DNA of 56,045 nt from a virus. The translations under genes and the position numbers were made by a program. Below, piece by piece: positions 15,367 to 24,000 of this stretch (positions within the stretch are counted from its first letter, which is position 1; each line of letters begins with the position of its first letter). The stretch spans positions 1-56,045 of IMG/VR virus record IMGVR_UViG_3300036790_000795, one strand, 5' to 3'. The notes under the pieces were generated by a model, which was given only the letters and a program-made list of their open reading frames with translations, was not told where the DNA came from and did not search any database.

Positions 15367-15385
15367 GTGTGGCAGGTCCCCACAC
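15367..15385 (+). promoter_or_regulatory. Hairpin upstream of capsid gene
   Basis: GTGTGG (15367-15372) and CCACAC (15380-15385) flank a 7-base loop, 8 bases before the AAGGAG ribosome site of the capsid gene. In the 149-base gap after the protease. Could stabilise a processed capsid mRNA or tune its translation. Confidence 0.45.
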
Positions 15386-15406
15386 ATACCCAGAAGGAGA
15401 CCCAAA

Positions 15407-16942
15407 ATGAAGGTTCTGAAGGCACTCCTGGAGGAGCGCGACCAGAAGGCCTCCGAGCTTGACGATCTGCGAAAGGCCGTCGAGGCGGAGGGGCGTGATC
15501 TCACCGACGAGGAGGAGACGCGCAGTAAAAAGACGATCAGCGAGATTGACGAACTCGACGAGCGGATCGACGAAGAGAACCGGGCCGAGGCCAAGCGACA
15601 GATGGTTGCCGAGGTCAGGGCTCGCGTCACGCCGGCCTCCGACGCAAAGGTTGTCGCTGAGCCGACGGTCTATGGTCCCGACTCGCCGAACTCCTACTAT
15701 GTCGATCTGTGCCGGCGCATGTTCGCGGGCTTCGGTGGCGGCGTTGACGGTGGCGCGAGCCAGCGTCTCGCGGAGTGGTCACACCAGGTCGAGCGGAAGT
15801 TCGCGGAGGGCGGCTCAACCGGCAAGTCGATCGAGCGCCAGCTGCGAGAAGTCTACCGCGAGCATGGCGAGGACCAGGCGCGCGCCAATGTCGAGGAGAC
15901 TCGCAGTCGGAGCGCTCTTGCACTGGAGCAGAAGGCCGAGCAGCGAGCCGTCACGGGCCTGACGACCGGTGGTGGCGCAACGGCGACCGCTGCGTCTCAG
16001 GGCGCAGCGTTCGTGTCGCCGTTCATCGCTGGTCCCTATGCGCCGTACCGGGAGTATGGGCGGGCGTTCGTTGAACAGTGCAACAAGCAGCCGCTGCCGC
16101 CATACGGCATGAATGTCTACATCCCGCACATCACGGCGGGGGCCGAAGTGGCGGCACAGCCCGAGAGCGAAGCGGTCGCGGAAAAAGCTCCGACGATGGG
16201 GTACCTGTCGGGGGCGCTGACGATTGAGGCCGGCCAGGTGAAGATCAGCCAGGCGGCTCTGGATCGCGCGGCACCGGGCTTCGACTTCGACCGGATGATC
16301 TTCGATCAGTTGCAGCGGGACTATGCCCCGAAAGTGGATGCGATTGCGCTTGCGAAGGTGATCGAAGTCGCCCACAAACAGGAATGGCTTGGCAAGGTCA
16401 ACGAAGAAGATGAATCGGAATTCGTGCTGGCCAGCAAGGAAGGGGCCGGTGGGTTCTACGGGCAGATCAGCAAGGCGAAGGCATATATCAGAACCAGTGA
16501 GGGTACGGTTCTGAACCCGTCGCACTGCTTCCTGGAGCCAGCGCGGTGGGAGTACATCGCGGCACAGTCGGACGCGAACGGGCGTCCCGTTGTGGTGCCT
16601 GACTACGCTGGGGCGTGGAACGCTGCGGCTGCCGGCTCCTCGGATGGAGACGCCGGTATCGAGGGCAACACGGGGTACCGTCTCAACGGGCTGCGGGCAT
16701 TCACGGACGCGAACATTCCGGTGAAGGCGGAGACCGAATTCGACCAGTGCATCGTTGGTGATCTCGCCGAGGTCTACTGGTATGAGGGCACACCCGTCAC
16801 AAGGGTGATCCCGCAGACATACGCTCAGAACCTGCAGGTCCTGCTGCAGCTCTACAGCTATGTCGTGCCGATCGTCCGCTACCCGAATGGCCTCGTCCTG
16901 ATCGAGGGTGCTGGCATGGCCCCGATTAGCTACATCGACTGA
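15407..16942 (+). CDS. Major capsid protein (HK97 fold)
   Basis: 511 residues. ATG 15407 has an AAGGAG site 7 bases upstream, so it is preferred over an in-frame GTG at 15302. Residues 1-70 are a charged coiled coil (LEERDQKASELDDLRKAVEA), the delta/scaffolding domain removed by the prohead protease. From about residue 180 the HK97 core follows, with the spine helix and A-domain (LTIEAGQVKISQAALDRAAP, GYRLNGLRAFTDANIP). It is the major structural protein of the head. A terminator-like hairpin follows. Confidence 0.93.
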   Translation: MKVLKALLEERDQKASELDDLRKAVEAEGRDLTDEEETRSKKTISEIDELDERIDEENRAEAKRQMVAEVRARVTPASDAKVVAEPTVYGPDSPNSYYVDLCRRMFAGFGGGVDGGASQRLAEWSHQVERKFAEGGSTGKSIERQLREVYREHGEDQARANVEETRSRSALALEQKAEQRAVTGLTTGGGATATAASQGAAFVSPFIAGPYAPYREYGRAFVEQCNKQPLPPYGMNVYIPHITAGAEVAAQPESEAVAEKAPTMGYLSGALTIEAGQVKISQAALDRAAPGFDFDRMIFDQLQRDYAPKVDAIALAKVIEVAHKQEWLGKVNEEDESEFVLASKEGAGGFYGQISKAKAYIRTSEGTVLNPSHCFLEPARWEYIAAQSDANGRPVVVPDYAGAWNAAAAGSSDGDAGIEGNTGYRLNGLRAFTDANIPVKAETEFDQCIVGDLAEVYWYEGTPVTRVIPQTYAQNLQVLLQLYSYVVPIVRYPNGLVLIEGAGMAPISYID

Positions 16943-16949
16943 CACGCTT

Positions 16950-16985
16950 AGCGCGGCTCGGGGCAATCGCGCCCTGGGCCGCGCT
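16950..16985 (+). terminator. Terminator-like hairpin after capsid gene
   Basis: AGCGCGGC (16950-16957) pairs with GCCGCGCT (16978-16985), with an inner GGGC/GCCC pairing. Followed by TCTGC rather than a T tract, so it is probably a partial terminator or 3'-stabilising stem that raises capsid mRNA relative to the tail genes. Confidence 0.6.
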
Positions 16986-17011
16986 TCTGCGTATCCGAAG
17001 GGAGGCGCAAG

Positions 17012-17209
17012 TTGCCGAACGATGCGAGCATCGAAAGGGACGAAGACGTCGAGCTGGAGGTGCTCGCCAGTGACGACGCGGGCAATGTGACGTGGCGCGT
17101 CAAGCCGCGGCGACGGTTCGTGATGCGCGGCAGCGAGCTCGTCGAGGTTGACGCGATGCCACGCCGGGAGACGCGCGGGACTGGAGGCAAGGATCATGGC
17201 ATTCAGTGA
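17012..17209 (+). CDS. Small head protein, hypothetical
   Basis: 65 residues, TTG start after GGGAGG. An acidic N-terminus (ERDEDVELEVLASDDAGN) is followed by a basic strand (WRVKPRRRFVMRG). Located where HK97-like phages keep small decoration or connector proteins. Overlaps the next gene. Confidence 0.68.
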   Translation: MPNDASIERDEDVELEVLASDDAGNVTWRVKPRRRFVMRGSELVEVDAMPRRETRGTGGKDHGIQ

Positions 17210-17534
17210 ACGAGTAGTCACCCATACCTTTCAGAACGCCGATGGTACATCGGCGAGCGGCTCGGTCGAGTTCACGCTGACGAAGCGCATGACGAACGGT
17301 GCGACCACGATCGTGCCAGCGTCAATCACGGCTGCCCTCGACTCGGAAGGCAAACTCTCCCAAGGGCTCACCGCCAACGACGACGCCGGCACGCTGCCAG
17401 CCGACTCGCAGTGGCGCACGGACTTCCGCATCCAAGGCGCGACAGAGACCGAGACCTTCTACATCGTGGTTCCTTCGGGCTCGGGCACCATCGACCTGGG
17501 TGCGCTGCTGCCCGAACAGCCGCTCGGAGGCTGA
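17196..17534 (+). CDS. Structural protein, Ig-like beta sandwich
   Basis: 112 residues from ATG 17196, chosen for the CTGGAGG site. Beta-strand pattern (SVEFTLTKRMTNGATTIVPA, LTANDDAGTLPADSQWRTDF, IDLGALLPEQP) matches a family common in actinophage head regions, likely a capsid decoration or connector protein. No enzymatic motif. Confidence 0.8.
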   Translation: MAFSERVVTHTFQNADGTSASGSVEFTLTKRMTNGATTIVPASITAALDSEGKLSQGLTANDDAGTLPADSQWRTDFRIQGATETETFYIVVPSGSGTIDLGALLPEQPLGG

Positions 17535-17535
17535 G

Positions 17536-18201
17536 ATGACGGAAGCGCAGCGTGAGGTCGCCCCCGACTGGGTTCCCTACCTGGACCTGGATATGGACGT
17601 CAAGCCGTATCTACAGATTCCCGAAGAGAGCACCGACTCGGACACGCAGTTGCAGCTGTTCCTCGACATGGGTTGCGAGTGGGTGCAGCGGTATCTCGGG
17701 CAGCCGGTCGCGCCAACTGAGTTCTTTAGATTTTTCACGAAATGGGGCGGTAGCGACCGCGTCGTGCTGCCGTATGCGCCGGTGCTCGGCGACCTGAAGG
17801 TGATTGAGTGGTGGGCGAGTTCGGGTCCGCATGAATTGACCGAGCAGACCCCTGCGAAACAGGGCAACCAGGAAATGTTTCAGGTAGATCGACTGAAAGG
17901 GATCGTGTTTCGCACCTTCATGGGACTGCTGCCGCGCCCCTATTTCCCCGGCCTGCGTAACATCGAAATCACCTGGACGGCTGGCTACAACCCGATCCCG
18001 GCCGACATCAAGATCGCCACGCTGGAGTTCATCGCACACTGGTGGCGTAACACGCAGCAGGCGAGCCGAGGTGCATCCTCCCCGACGCCGAGGATGGAAG
18101 AATACGGGGGTGCGGACGTGGTGGTGAGCGGCATGTGGGCTGGTGTGCCGAACCGCATCATCAGCCTCCTGAGCCCCTATGAGCAGGTCGGGATCGGATG
18201 A
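17536..18201 (+). CDS. Head-tail connector (gp6-like)
   Basis: 221 residues. The helical pattern LQIPEESTDSDTQLQLFLDM and EWVQRYLGQP near residues 25-55 is typical of the phage head-tail connector/adaptor fold. The C-terminal helix (DIKIATLEFIAHWWRNT) packs in the ring. It would sit under the portal. Located second after the capsid gene, as in HK97-like genomes. Confidence 0.83.
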   Translation: MTEAQREVAPDWVPYLDLDMDVKPYLQIPEESTDSDTQLQLFLDMGCEWVQRYLGQPVAPTEFFRFFTKWGGSDRVVLPYAPVLGDLKVIEWWASSGPHELTEQTPAKQGNQEMFQVDRLKGIVFRTFMGLLPRPYFPGLRNIEITWTAGYNPIPADIKIATLEFIAHWWRNTQQASRGASSPTPRMEEYGGADVVVSGMWAGVPNRIISLLSPYEQVGIG

Positions 18202-18704
18202 GCCAAGACCTCGTCTCCTCAGTGCCGGGTATCGTCAAGGCGTTTCTCGGGCTCACGAAAACCGCCGCCGAAGAACAAGAACCGACGGTACCCGTCTTCG
18301 CCTTTCAGCTCGGCCAGTACGAGCCCGCGGGCTTCGTGATCCTTGAGCGCGTCGTCGGGCCGCGCTTCGCGTGGGAGACCATTGGAGCATTCTCCCAGCG
18401 CGAGGTTTACGAGCTGCAGGGGAAGGCGACTGTGTTCTCGGGCGATTCGCCCGCGACCAATCCCGCGCTTTTCGAGCAGGTGATGACGGAAACCTATGCG
18501 CTATTTCAGGCAGTCGTGATGACGCCGGTGATGTCGAACCGGACGATGCCGATACTGGGTACCGAAGGGCCGTCGCCGTTTGAGATGTTGCCGCAGGAAG
18601 CGCACTATGAAGCGGGACCCGCGGAGATGGCTGGCGGTCAGGCTGGCTTCTATGGCCAGGTTGAGTGGGCATTTCAGTTCTCGGCGCTTCTGACGCCAGC
18701 GTAA
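18198..18704 (+). CDS. Head-closure or tail-terminator protein
   Basis: 168 residues, overlapping the connector gene by 4 bases. Alpha/beta pattern with FVILERVVGPRFAWETIGAF and FEQVMTETYALFQAVVM. Assigned from gene order (after connector, before tail tube) and length; the sequence itself is not diagnostic. Confidence 0.65.
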   Translation: MSQDLVSSVPGIVKAFLGLTKTAAEEQEPTVPVFAFQLGQYEPAGFVILERVVGPRFAWETIGAFSQREVYELQGKATVFSGDSPATNPALFEQVMTETYALFQAVVMTPVMSNRTMPILGTEGPSPFEMLPQEAHYEAGPAEMAGGQAGFYGQVEWAFQFSALLTPA

Positions 18705-18724
18705 ACACCAACAGAGGGGGCGCT

Positions 18725-19033
18725 ATGCGCTTGTACAACGCCGACCATCAGCCGGTGGTCGTTGACCATGCGCTGCCCGCAGTGCAGCCAGGTGAGAGCC
18801 ACGACTTCACCGACGAGCAGCTCAAGGATGGCATCGCTGGTGTCTGGTCGGCGGAGTCGCCCCGCAGCGTGACGAAGGCGGATTTGCTTGAGCGTGCGCA
18901 GTTGGAAGGGATCGATGTGCCGTCGCGTGCGAGCAAGACGGATATCGAAGAGCTGCTCGCCAGCGGGCAGCAGGCGCCGGAGACGGCGGAGGACGAGCCG
19001 GCCCAGCCGGACGACGACAAGGAGCAAGCATGA
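18725..19033 (+). CDS. Small structural protein with SAP/Rho-N-like motif
   Basis: 102 residues. The N-terminal half is beta-rich (MRLYNADHQPVVVDHA...VQPGESHDFTDEQ), like short head-tail proteins. Residues about 55-85 (SVTKADLLERAQLEGIDVPS ...) look like a LEM/SAP helix-extended-loop-helix, and the tail is acidic. GAGGGGG precedes the ATG. Confidence 0.7.
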   Translation: MRLYNADHQPVVVDHALPAVQPGESHDFTDEQLKDGIAGVWSAESPRSVTKADLLERAQLEGIDVPSRASKTDIEELLASGQQAPETAEDEPAQPDDDKEQA

Positions 19034-20085
19034 CCCTGGTCACTGTCGGCTCGGGCCTCGGCGGGTTCACCGCTGTCGCGCCGCAGCCGGAATACGGCGG
19101 CGAGTTCGTGACGCCTACGCGCACACCGCCGTTCAAGTCCAACAAGGCGACCTACGATCCGCATGTTGTGCAGGGCGGTCCATATCTGGCGGGTGGCAGG
19201 CTCGTCGATATCGGCTCGGCGCATGTGCAGGTGTACCGTGACGCGAAGGGCACGATCGCCGGTGACATGATGAGCACTGGCGCGGCACTCCTGCTCGCCG
19301 CGGCGCTTGGGTCCGGGGCGAAACTCGAAGAGCTTGCGATGAGCGGTGCCTATGAGCTTGGGGGTGCCTCTGGGGTTGTCCTTTCGACACCAGCGAAGAA
19401 CATCGGCGACGGGTCTGCGGCGTGCTTCGATATGCAGATCGGTACGCCGACGGATGACGGGACGGTCCATCCCGTGAACCTGCACTCGTGCATCATCACA
19501 AAGGCCGAGTGGGTATTCGACCGGACCGGGGTCGTCACCTTCAGCTATGAATACGACTCACAGTTCGTGGAGCTTGAAACGGCGCTGATCTCCCCGACAT
19601 TCACTACTGGTCCGGTGCCGTTTACGATGGCCAGCGCCGCGAGCGAATTCCTCGCTGGCCCATATGGTGAAGAGGCGGCGGTCGATGGTATCCGCAAGGC
19701 GACGATCACCGTCGAACACAAGCTCGACACGTCGAGGATGTATCTGGGTAGCGAACACAAGAAGACGCCGGTCGCGAACGCGCTGATCGACATCAGCGTC
19801 TCGCTGGAAACCGACTACACGGTCCAGGCGAAGGCGCTGTATGACACGTTCCTGGAAAACGAATCACGGTCACTGATCTGCAACGCTGTCGGCGGCGAAA
19901 TCTCCAGTGAACACAACAACACGTTCGCGATGCAGGTCAGCGACGCGTTCCTGGAATCTGGTGGTGAGGCTGGGCTCGACGGCCCCGACCTCATCAAGAA
20001 CACGTTGAGCTGGAAGGGCAAGATCGACGGGAGCAACCATTCGGCGCTCACGGCGACGCTCATCACCGCGGACTCGACGTTCTGA
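19030..20085 (+). CDS. Major tail tube protein
   Basis: 351 residues, longer than minimal tube proteins. Beta-rich with repeated strand patterns (TFSYEYDSQFVELETALISP; ATITVEHKLDTSRMYLGSEH; LIDISVSLETDYTVQAKALY). Position immediately before the tail-assembly chaperones and tape measure defines it as the tail tube. Forms hexameric rings along the siphovirus tail. Confidence 0.85.
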   Translation: MTLVTVGSGLGGFTAVAPQPEYGGEFVTPTRTPPFKSNKATYDPHVVQGGPYLAGGRLVDIGSAHVQVYRDAKGTIAGDMMSTGAALLLAAALGSGAKLEELAMSGAYELGGASGVVLSTPAKNIGDGSAACFDMQIGTPTDDGTVHPVNLHSCIITKAEWVFDRTGVVTFSYEYDSQFVELETALISPTFTTGPVPFTMASAASEFLAGPYGEEAAVDGIRKATITVEHKLDTSRMYLGSEHKKTPVANALIDISVSLETDYTVQAKALYDTFLENESRSLICNAVGGEISSEHNNTFAMQVSDAFLESGGEAGLDGPDLIKNTLSWKGKIDGSNHSALTATLITADSTF

Positions 20086-20474
20086 TGGCGGCGCGGAATA
20101 TCTGGCACCTGAAGTGGGAGGGCCAGGATTACACGTTCGACCCGGAGATGCTGCTCGTCGGCCGCATGCGGAAGATCAAGCGGTGGTTCCCGGACATCGG
20201 GCGGTACTCGTCATTCATCCTCGCGCTGTCGCAGGGTGACCCGGATGCTGCGCTGTGCGCATTGTGGATCGTCCGGATGGAGGCGGGCGAGAAGAACGTG
20301 CCGGAGCCCGAAAGGATGCCTGACTTCAGCCTCGGCGACTTCTTTCACGGCGTCGAGGCGATCGGTGAGGACGACGCGGAGGCGGACCCTACCGAGCCGC
20401 CCGCGGAGACATCGGAGACCAGCGTCTCAACGGAGACCCCGACGAACTCCGAATCCGATATCTCGGGCAGCTAG
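20085..20474 (+). CDS. Tail assembly chaperone, upstream product
   Basis: 129 residues. The domain MAARNIWHLKWEGQDYTFD...RMRKIKRWFPDIGRY is followed by an acidic Glu/Thr/Ser tail. It sits between tail tube and tape measure and would coat the tape measure during tail assembly, as lambda gpG does. The second product is made by a -1 frameshift near its end (next entry). Confidence 0.85.
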   Translation: MAARNIWHLKWEGQDYTFDPEMLLVGRMRKIKRWFPDIGRYSSFILALSQGDPDAALCALWIVRMEAGEKNVPEPERMPDFSLGDFFHGVEAIGEDDAEADPTEPPAETSETSVSTETPTNSESDISGS

Positions 20475-20593
20475 CGCACGTCTGCAACATCGACGCGCGC
20501 ACCGTTGACGAGCTGTCGTGGATCGACTTTCTGGTCTACGTGCAGTGGTCGGAGTCGTGGCTTGAGGCGAAAGCAAAGGACGGAGGACTGTGA
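20369..20593 (+). CDS. Tail chaperone frameshift extension (-1 frame)
   Basis: The -1 frame is open from 20369 to TGA at 20591-20593 but has no ATG, GTG or TTG before codon 20542. It must therefore be reached by frameshifting from the upstream chaperone. It encodes a conserved-looking helical domain (LRIRYLGQLAHVCNIDARTV, SWIDFLVYVQWSESWLEAKA), the lambda gpT-like part. No canonical slippery heptamer is present; the C-rich GACCCCGAC near 20435-20443 is a candidate site. Confidence 0.75.
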   Translation, partial: GRRGGGPYRAARGDIGDQRLNGDPDELRIRYLGQLAHVCNIDARTVDELSWIDFLVYVQWSESWLEAKAKDGGL

Positions 20594-21069
20594 TGGCGGA
20601 CCTCACGTTCAGCGCGCCGAAAGCAGTCAAAGCGGCCTCCAGCGGGGAGCCGATCGTCGCGGACACGGCGCAGCTCGCCGCGTTTGGCCGGGCGCTGCGC
20701 GCGGGCGCACCAGCAGTGTGGAAGGCGTACAGGGTCGCGGTGCGTCCGGCTGCGGCTGTGGTGCTCGCTGACGCGCAAGCACGGGCGTCCTACTCGTCGC
20801 GCATTCCCGGTTCTGGCCGGATCAGGGTGACGGCTGGCGGGAACGTCAAGGTCATCTTTGGTGGCGACGCGGCGCCTGACGCCGCACCGATCGAGAACCG
20901 CGGCAGAGGGTTCGTGCGCCACCCGGTGTTTGGCAACCGCGAGAACTGGACTGAAAAGAACAGTCATCCGGCGTTCCTCGGGCCAGCGTTTGCCGCGCAC
21001 CAAGTGGAGGCGATGGAGACGATCGAGCGTGCGGTGCTGGCGGCGATCGACGCAGTGATCGGAGGCTGA
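20593..21069 (+). CDS. HK97 gp10-like tail completion protein
   Basis: 158 residues. A helical N-terminus (LAAFGRALRAGAPAVWKAYR) precedes the motif PIENRGRGFVRHPVFGNREN and HPAFLGPAF, matching HK97 gp10-like morphogenesis proteins. The TGATG overlap couples it to the chaperone frameshift product. It usually precedes the tail tube; here it is between the chaperones and the tape measure. Confidence 0.72.
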   Translation: MADLTFSAPKAVKAASSGEPIVADTAQLAAFGRALRAGAPAVWKAYRVAVRPAAAVVLADAQARASYSSRIPGSGRIRVTAGGNVKVIFGGDAAPDAAPIENRGRGFVRHPVFGNRENWTEKNSHPAFLGPAFAAHQVEAMETIERAVLAAIDAVIGG

Positions 21070-21070
21070 G

Positions 21071-24000
21071 ATGCCCGCACGTACCGTTGAGGTCGCTTTT
21101 TTAGGCACGACCGCTCAGCTTGAGGCTGCGCTTGAGCGCGCTGGTCTCGTGGCGGAGTCGATGAGCAAGACGATCAGTGAGTCTGCTGCGGAGGCCGGGA
21201 AGGCTGCCGCCGCCCAAGCGAAGCTGATGGGCGCGTCCGCTGACGAGCAGGCTGCGGCAGCGGGGCGTGCCTCGGCGGCGTACACGGACGCGCAGGTGAA
21301 GATCACCCGTGCACAGAAGGCTGCTGGTGCTGCTGCCGCGGAGGCAGCGAAGGCGATGGGTGCGAGCGCGGATGAGCAGGTCGCTGCGTCTGAGCGGGCT
21401 GTTGCGGCGCAGAAAGCGGTCGAGGATGCGTCTTTACAGGCTGCCGGGGTCGCGGAGGCGACGGGCGCACGTATCGGCACTGCGTTCGAGGACGGTGCTG
21501 GCAGGGCTGGGAGTGCGCTGACGAAACTCGGCTCGATGGGAGCCTCGTGGGGCATCCCGTTCGCGATGTCGCTGCAGAAGATCGGCACGCAGTTCGATGG
21601 GGCCGCCACGAAGGGCGAGAAGTTCGCCGCGACGATGGCTGGCCTCGGCAAGATGACGCTCGGCGTCGGTCTGGTTGGTGGCTTGGCGGCTGGCTATGAG
21701 GGTGTGAAGGGCGCGGCCCGGCTGGAAGAACAGACCCTGCGCTACCACACGCAGGCTGGCGCGTCGCTGCCGCAGTCACACGAACTCGAGAAGGGCGTCC
21801 TTAACATGGCGCCCGAAGTCGGGCAGTCACCGCAGGTGCTCGCCGAATCGATGTACCACGTCGTTTCGGTGATGAACAAGATGTCACCGGCGGTCAAATC
21901 GACCTCGAATGAGCTGAAGGTCCTGAAGATCGCCAGCGAGGGCGCTGATGTCGGCGGCGCAAACCTCGTCGAAGTCCAGAACGCGCTGGATGCGGCGATC
22001 GCCGCGAAACTGAAGGGGATCGGTAACTACTCGGCTGCGATGGGGCAGCTGAACAAGATCGTCGGCTCCGGCGACATGACGATGGAAGACCTCGCCGAAG
22101 CCTTCAAAAACGGGCTCGCGTCCCTCGCTCCGTTCGGCGTGTCACTGAAGGACATCGGTGGCGCGCTCGCAACATTCGGCGATAACAACATTCGTGGTGC
22201 GAAGGCCGCGACGCTGCTGGAGTCAACGGTGCGGATCATGGCCGCGCCGTCCAACACGGCTGCGGAATATCTGAGGACGGTCGGCTTGAGCGCAACGGAG
22301 CTCGGACAGGACATCCGCAGCAAAGGCTTGATCTCGGCCCTGGAAGACCTTGAGTGGCACCTGAAGTCGTCTGGTGCAACCGCATCTCAGCAGGCGCGGA
22401 TTCTGACACAGTCGTTCGGTAGCCGGCAGGCGAAGGGCGTCGAGGTTCTGATCTCGCAGATGGGGCGCTTGAAGGCGTCCACGCGAGAAGTTGGACAGTC
22501 CGGCAGCGAAATGCCGAAGTCCTATGAAGAGTGGTTGCACACGCTGCCGGGCGAGATGCACCAGCTCGAGGCGACGATCGAGCAGCTGGCGGACAAGTTC
22601 GGGATGTACCTGATCCCGAAGCTGGAGGGGGTCGGGCACGCTGTCGGCGATGTGATCGGCTGGTTCGATGAGAACAAGGGCGCTGCCGAAACCCTCGCGC
22701 ATGTCATCGAGGGCGTTCTTGGTTTGGCGGTGCTTGTCTTCGCCGAGCAGAAGGCCGTCGCGTTCGGCAAGGGCGTCTCGAACATGGTCGGCGACCTCCA
22801 CAAGCTCGGCGGCGCGATCACCGGCACGACTGGGACGATGGAGGCACAGTACGCGGCGCAGGCCGAGGCGTCGAACGCAGCGACGGAGAAGATCACTGCG
22901 GATTCAGCTGCTGCGGCTGAGGCGGCGCAGGCTGAGGCCGCGAAGATGCAGATGAGCTTCGGTGAGATCGACTCCGGGTTCGCGACTGCCGCGACCGCCT
23001 CGGAGACCGCCGAGGGCCAGATGCAGATGAGCTTCGCTGGGATGGCGACGGCTGCTGGGGCTGCTGAGGGTGAGATCGCCGGGTCGCTGGGGACGGAGGA
23101 GGCGACCGTCGCGACAGTCGACGGCTCGATCGAGGCCGAGAATGCTGCCGCTGGCGCGTCGTTCAAGGCGATGCTCGGACCGATCGGCGCGGTCATGGCG
23201 GCGTTAGCCGTGGCGCAGCCTTTCATCAAAGAAGTCACTGGTGGCGACCTCACCGAAAGCACCTCGAAGGAAAAGGAATTCCTGGACAAGTCCAACACTG
23301 CTGTCAGCAGCCGCACAAACACCAAGCAGTACGCTCTCCGCCGCGAGCTAGAAGAACACGGACTTCGACCCGACGCTGCGGCTGGAATAGTCGGCAATAT
23401 CGGCCAGGAGTCAACTTACGACACCGAAGCCGGGTACATGGGTGTCGGAGGGCACTACGGCCTCATGCAGTGGGACCAGGAAGGGCAAGCCGGCCTGCGG
23501 GCGTACGCAAAGAAGCATCTTGAGTCCCCGGCGTTGCCGGAAGTGCAGATCGGGTATCTCATGCAGGAGCTACACGGCCCAGATGCGAGCGTCCTCGCCG
23601 CGATCCAGAAAGCCAAGAATCCACAGGCGGCTGCGCGGATCTTCGAGGAACAGTTCGAGCGCGCCGGGAAGGCCGAAGCGAACATCCCACGTCGAGAATC
23701 TATGGCAGCCGAAGCGCTGCGCGCTTCCCCGCACGCTAGACACACGGACTTGAAGTCGGCTGAGCAGAAGGGGGCGCAGGAAGCACTCGAAGCCTTGGGG
23801 CATACAGGTCACTCCAAGCACTACATCGAAGAAGAAAGCGAAGCCGAAAAGGAGCAGAAGAAGAAGGTTGCGGCGTCGCTCGGTATCCCTGTCGGTGTCG
23901 CGACGATGCTAAAGACAGCACAGGCGCTCGTCGGCACCGGGTACACCTCTGGTGGTGGGCATGCCGGCTGGGACCCTGTAGCGGCACTGAAGCAGATCGG

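Noticed and set aside
15258-15406. Possible promoter for the capsid gene in the 149-base gap
   Set aside because: No pair of -35/-10 boxes with acceptable spacing was found; only the hairpin at 15367-15385 is supported.
15815-17221. 468-codon open frame on the minus strand across the capsid gene
   Set aside because: It mirrors the codon positions of the capsid gene, has no family-like motifs and no ribosome site; a GC-bias shadow.
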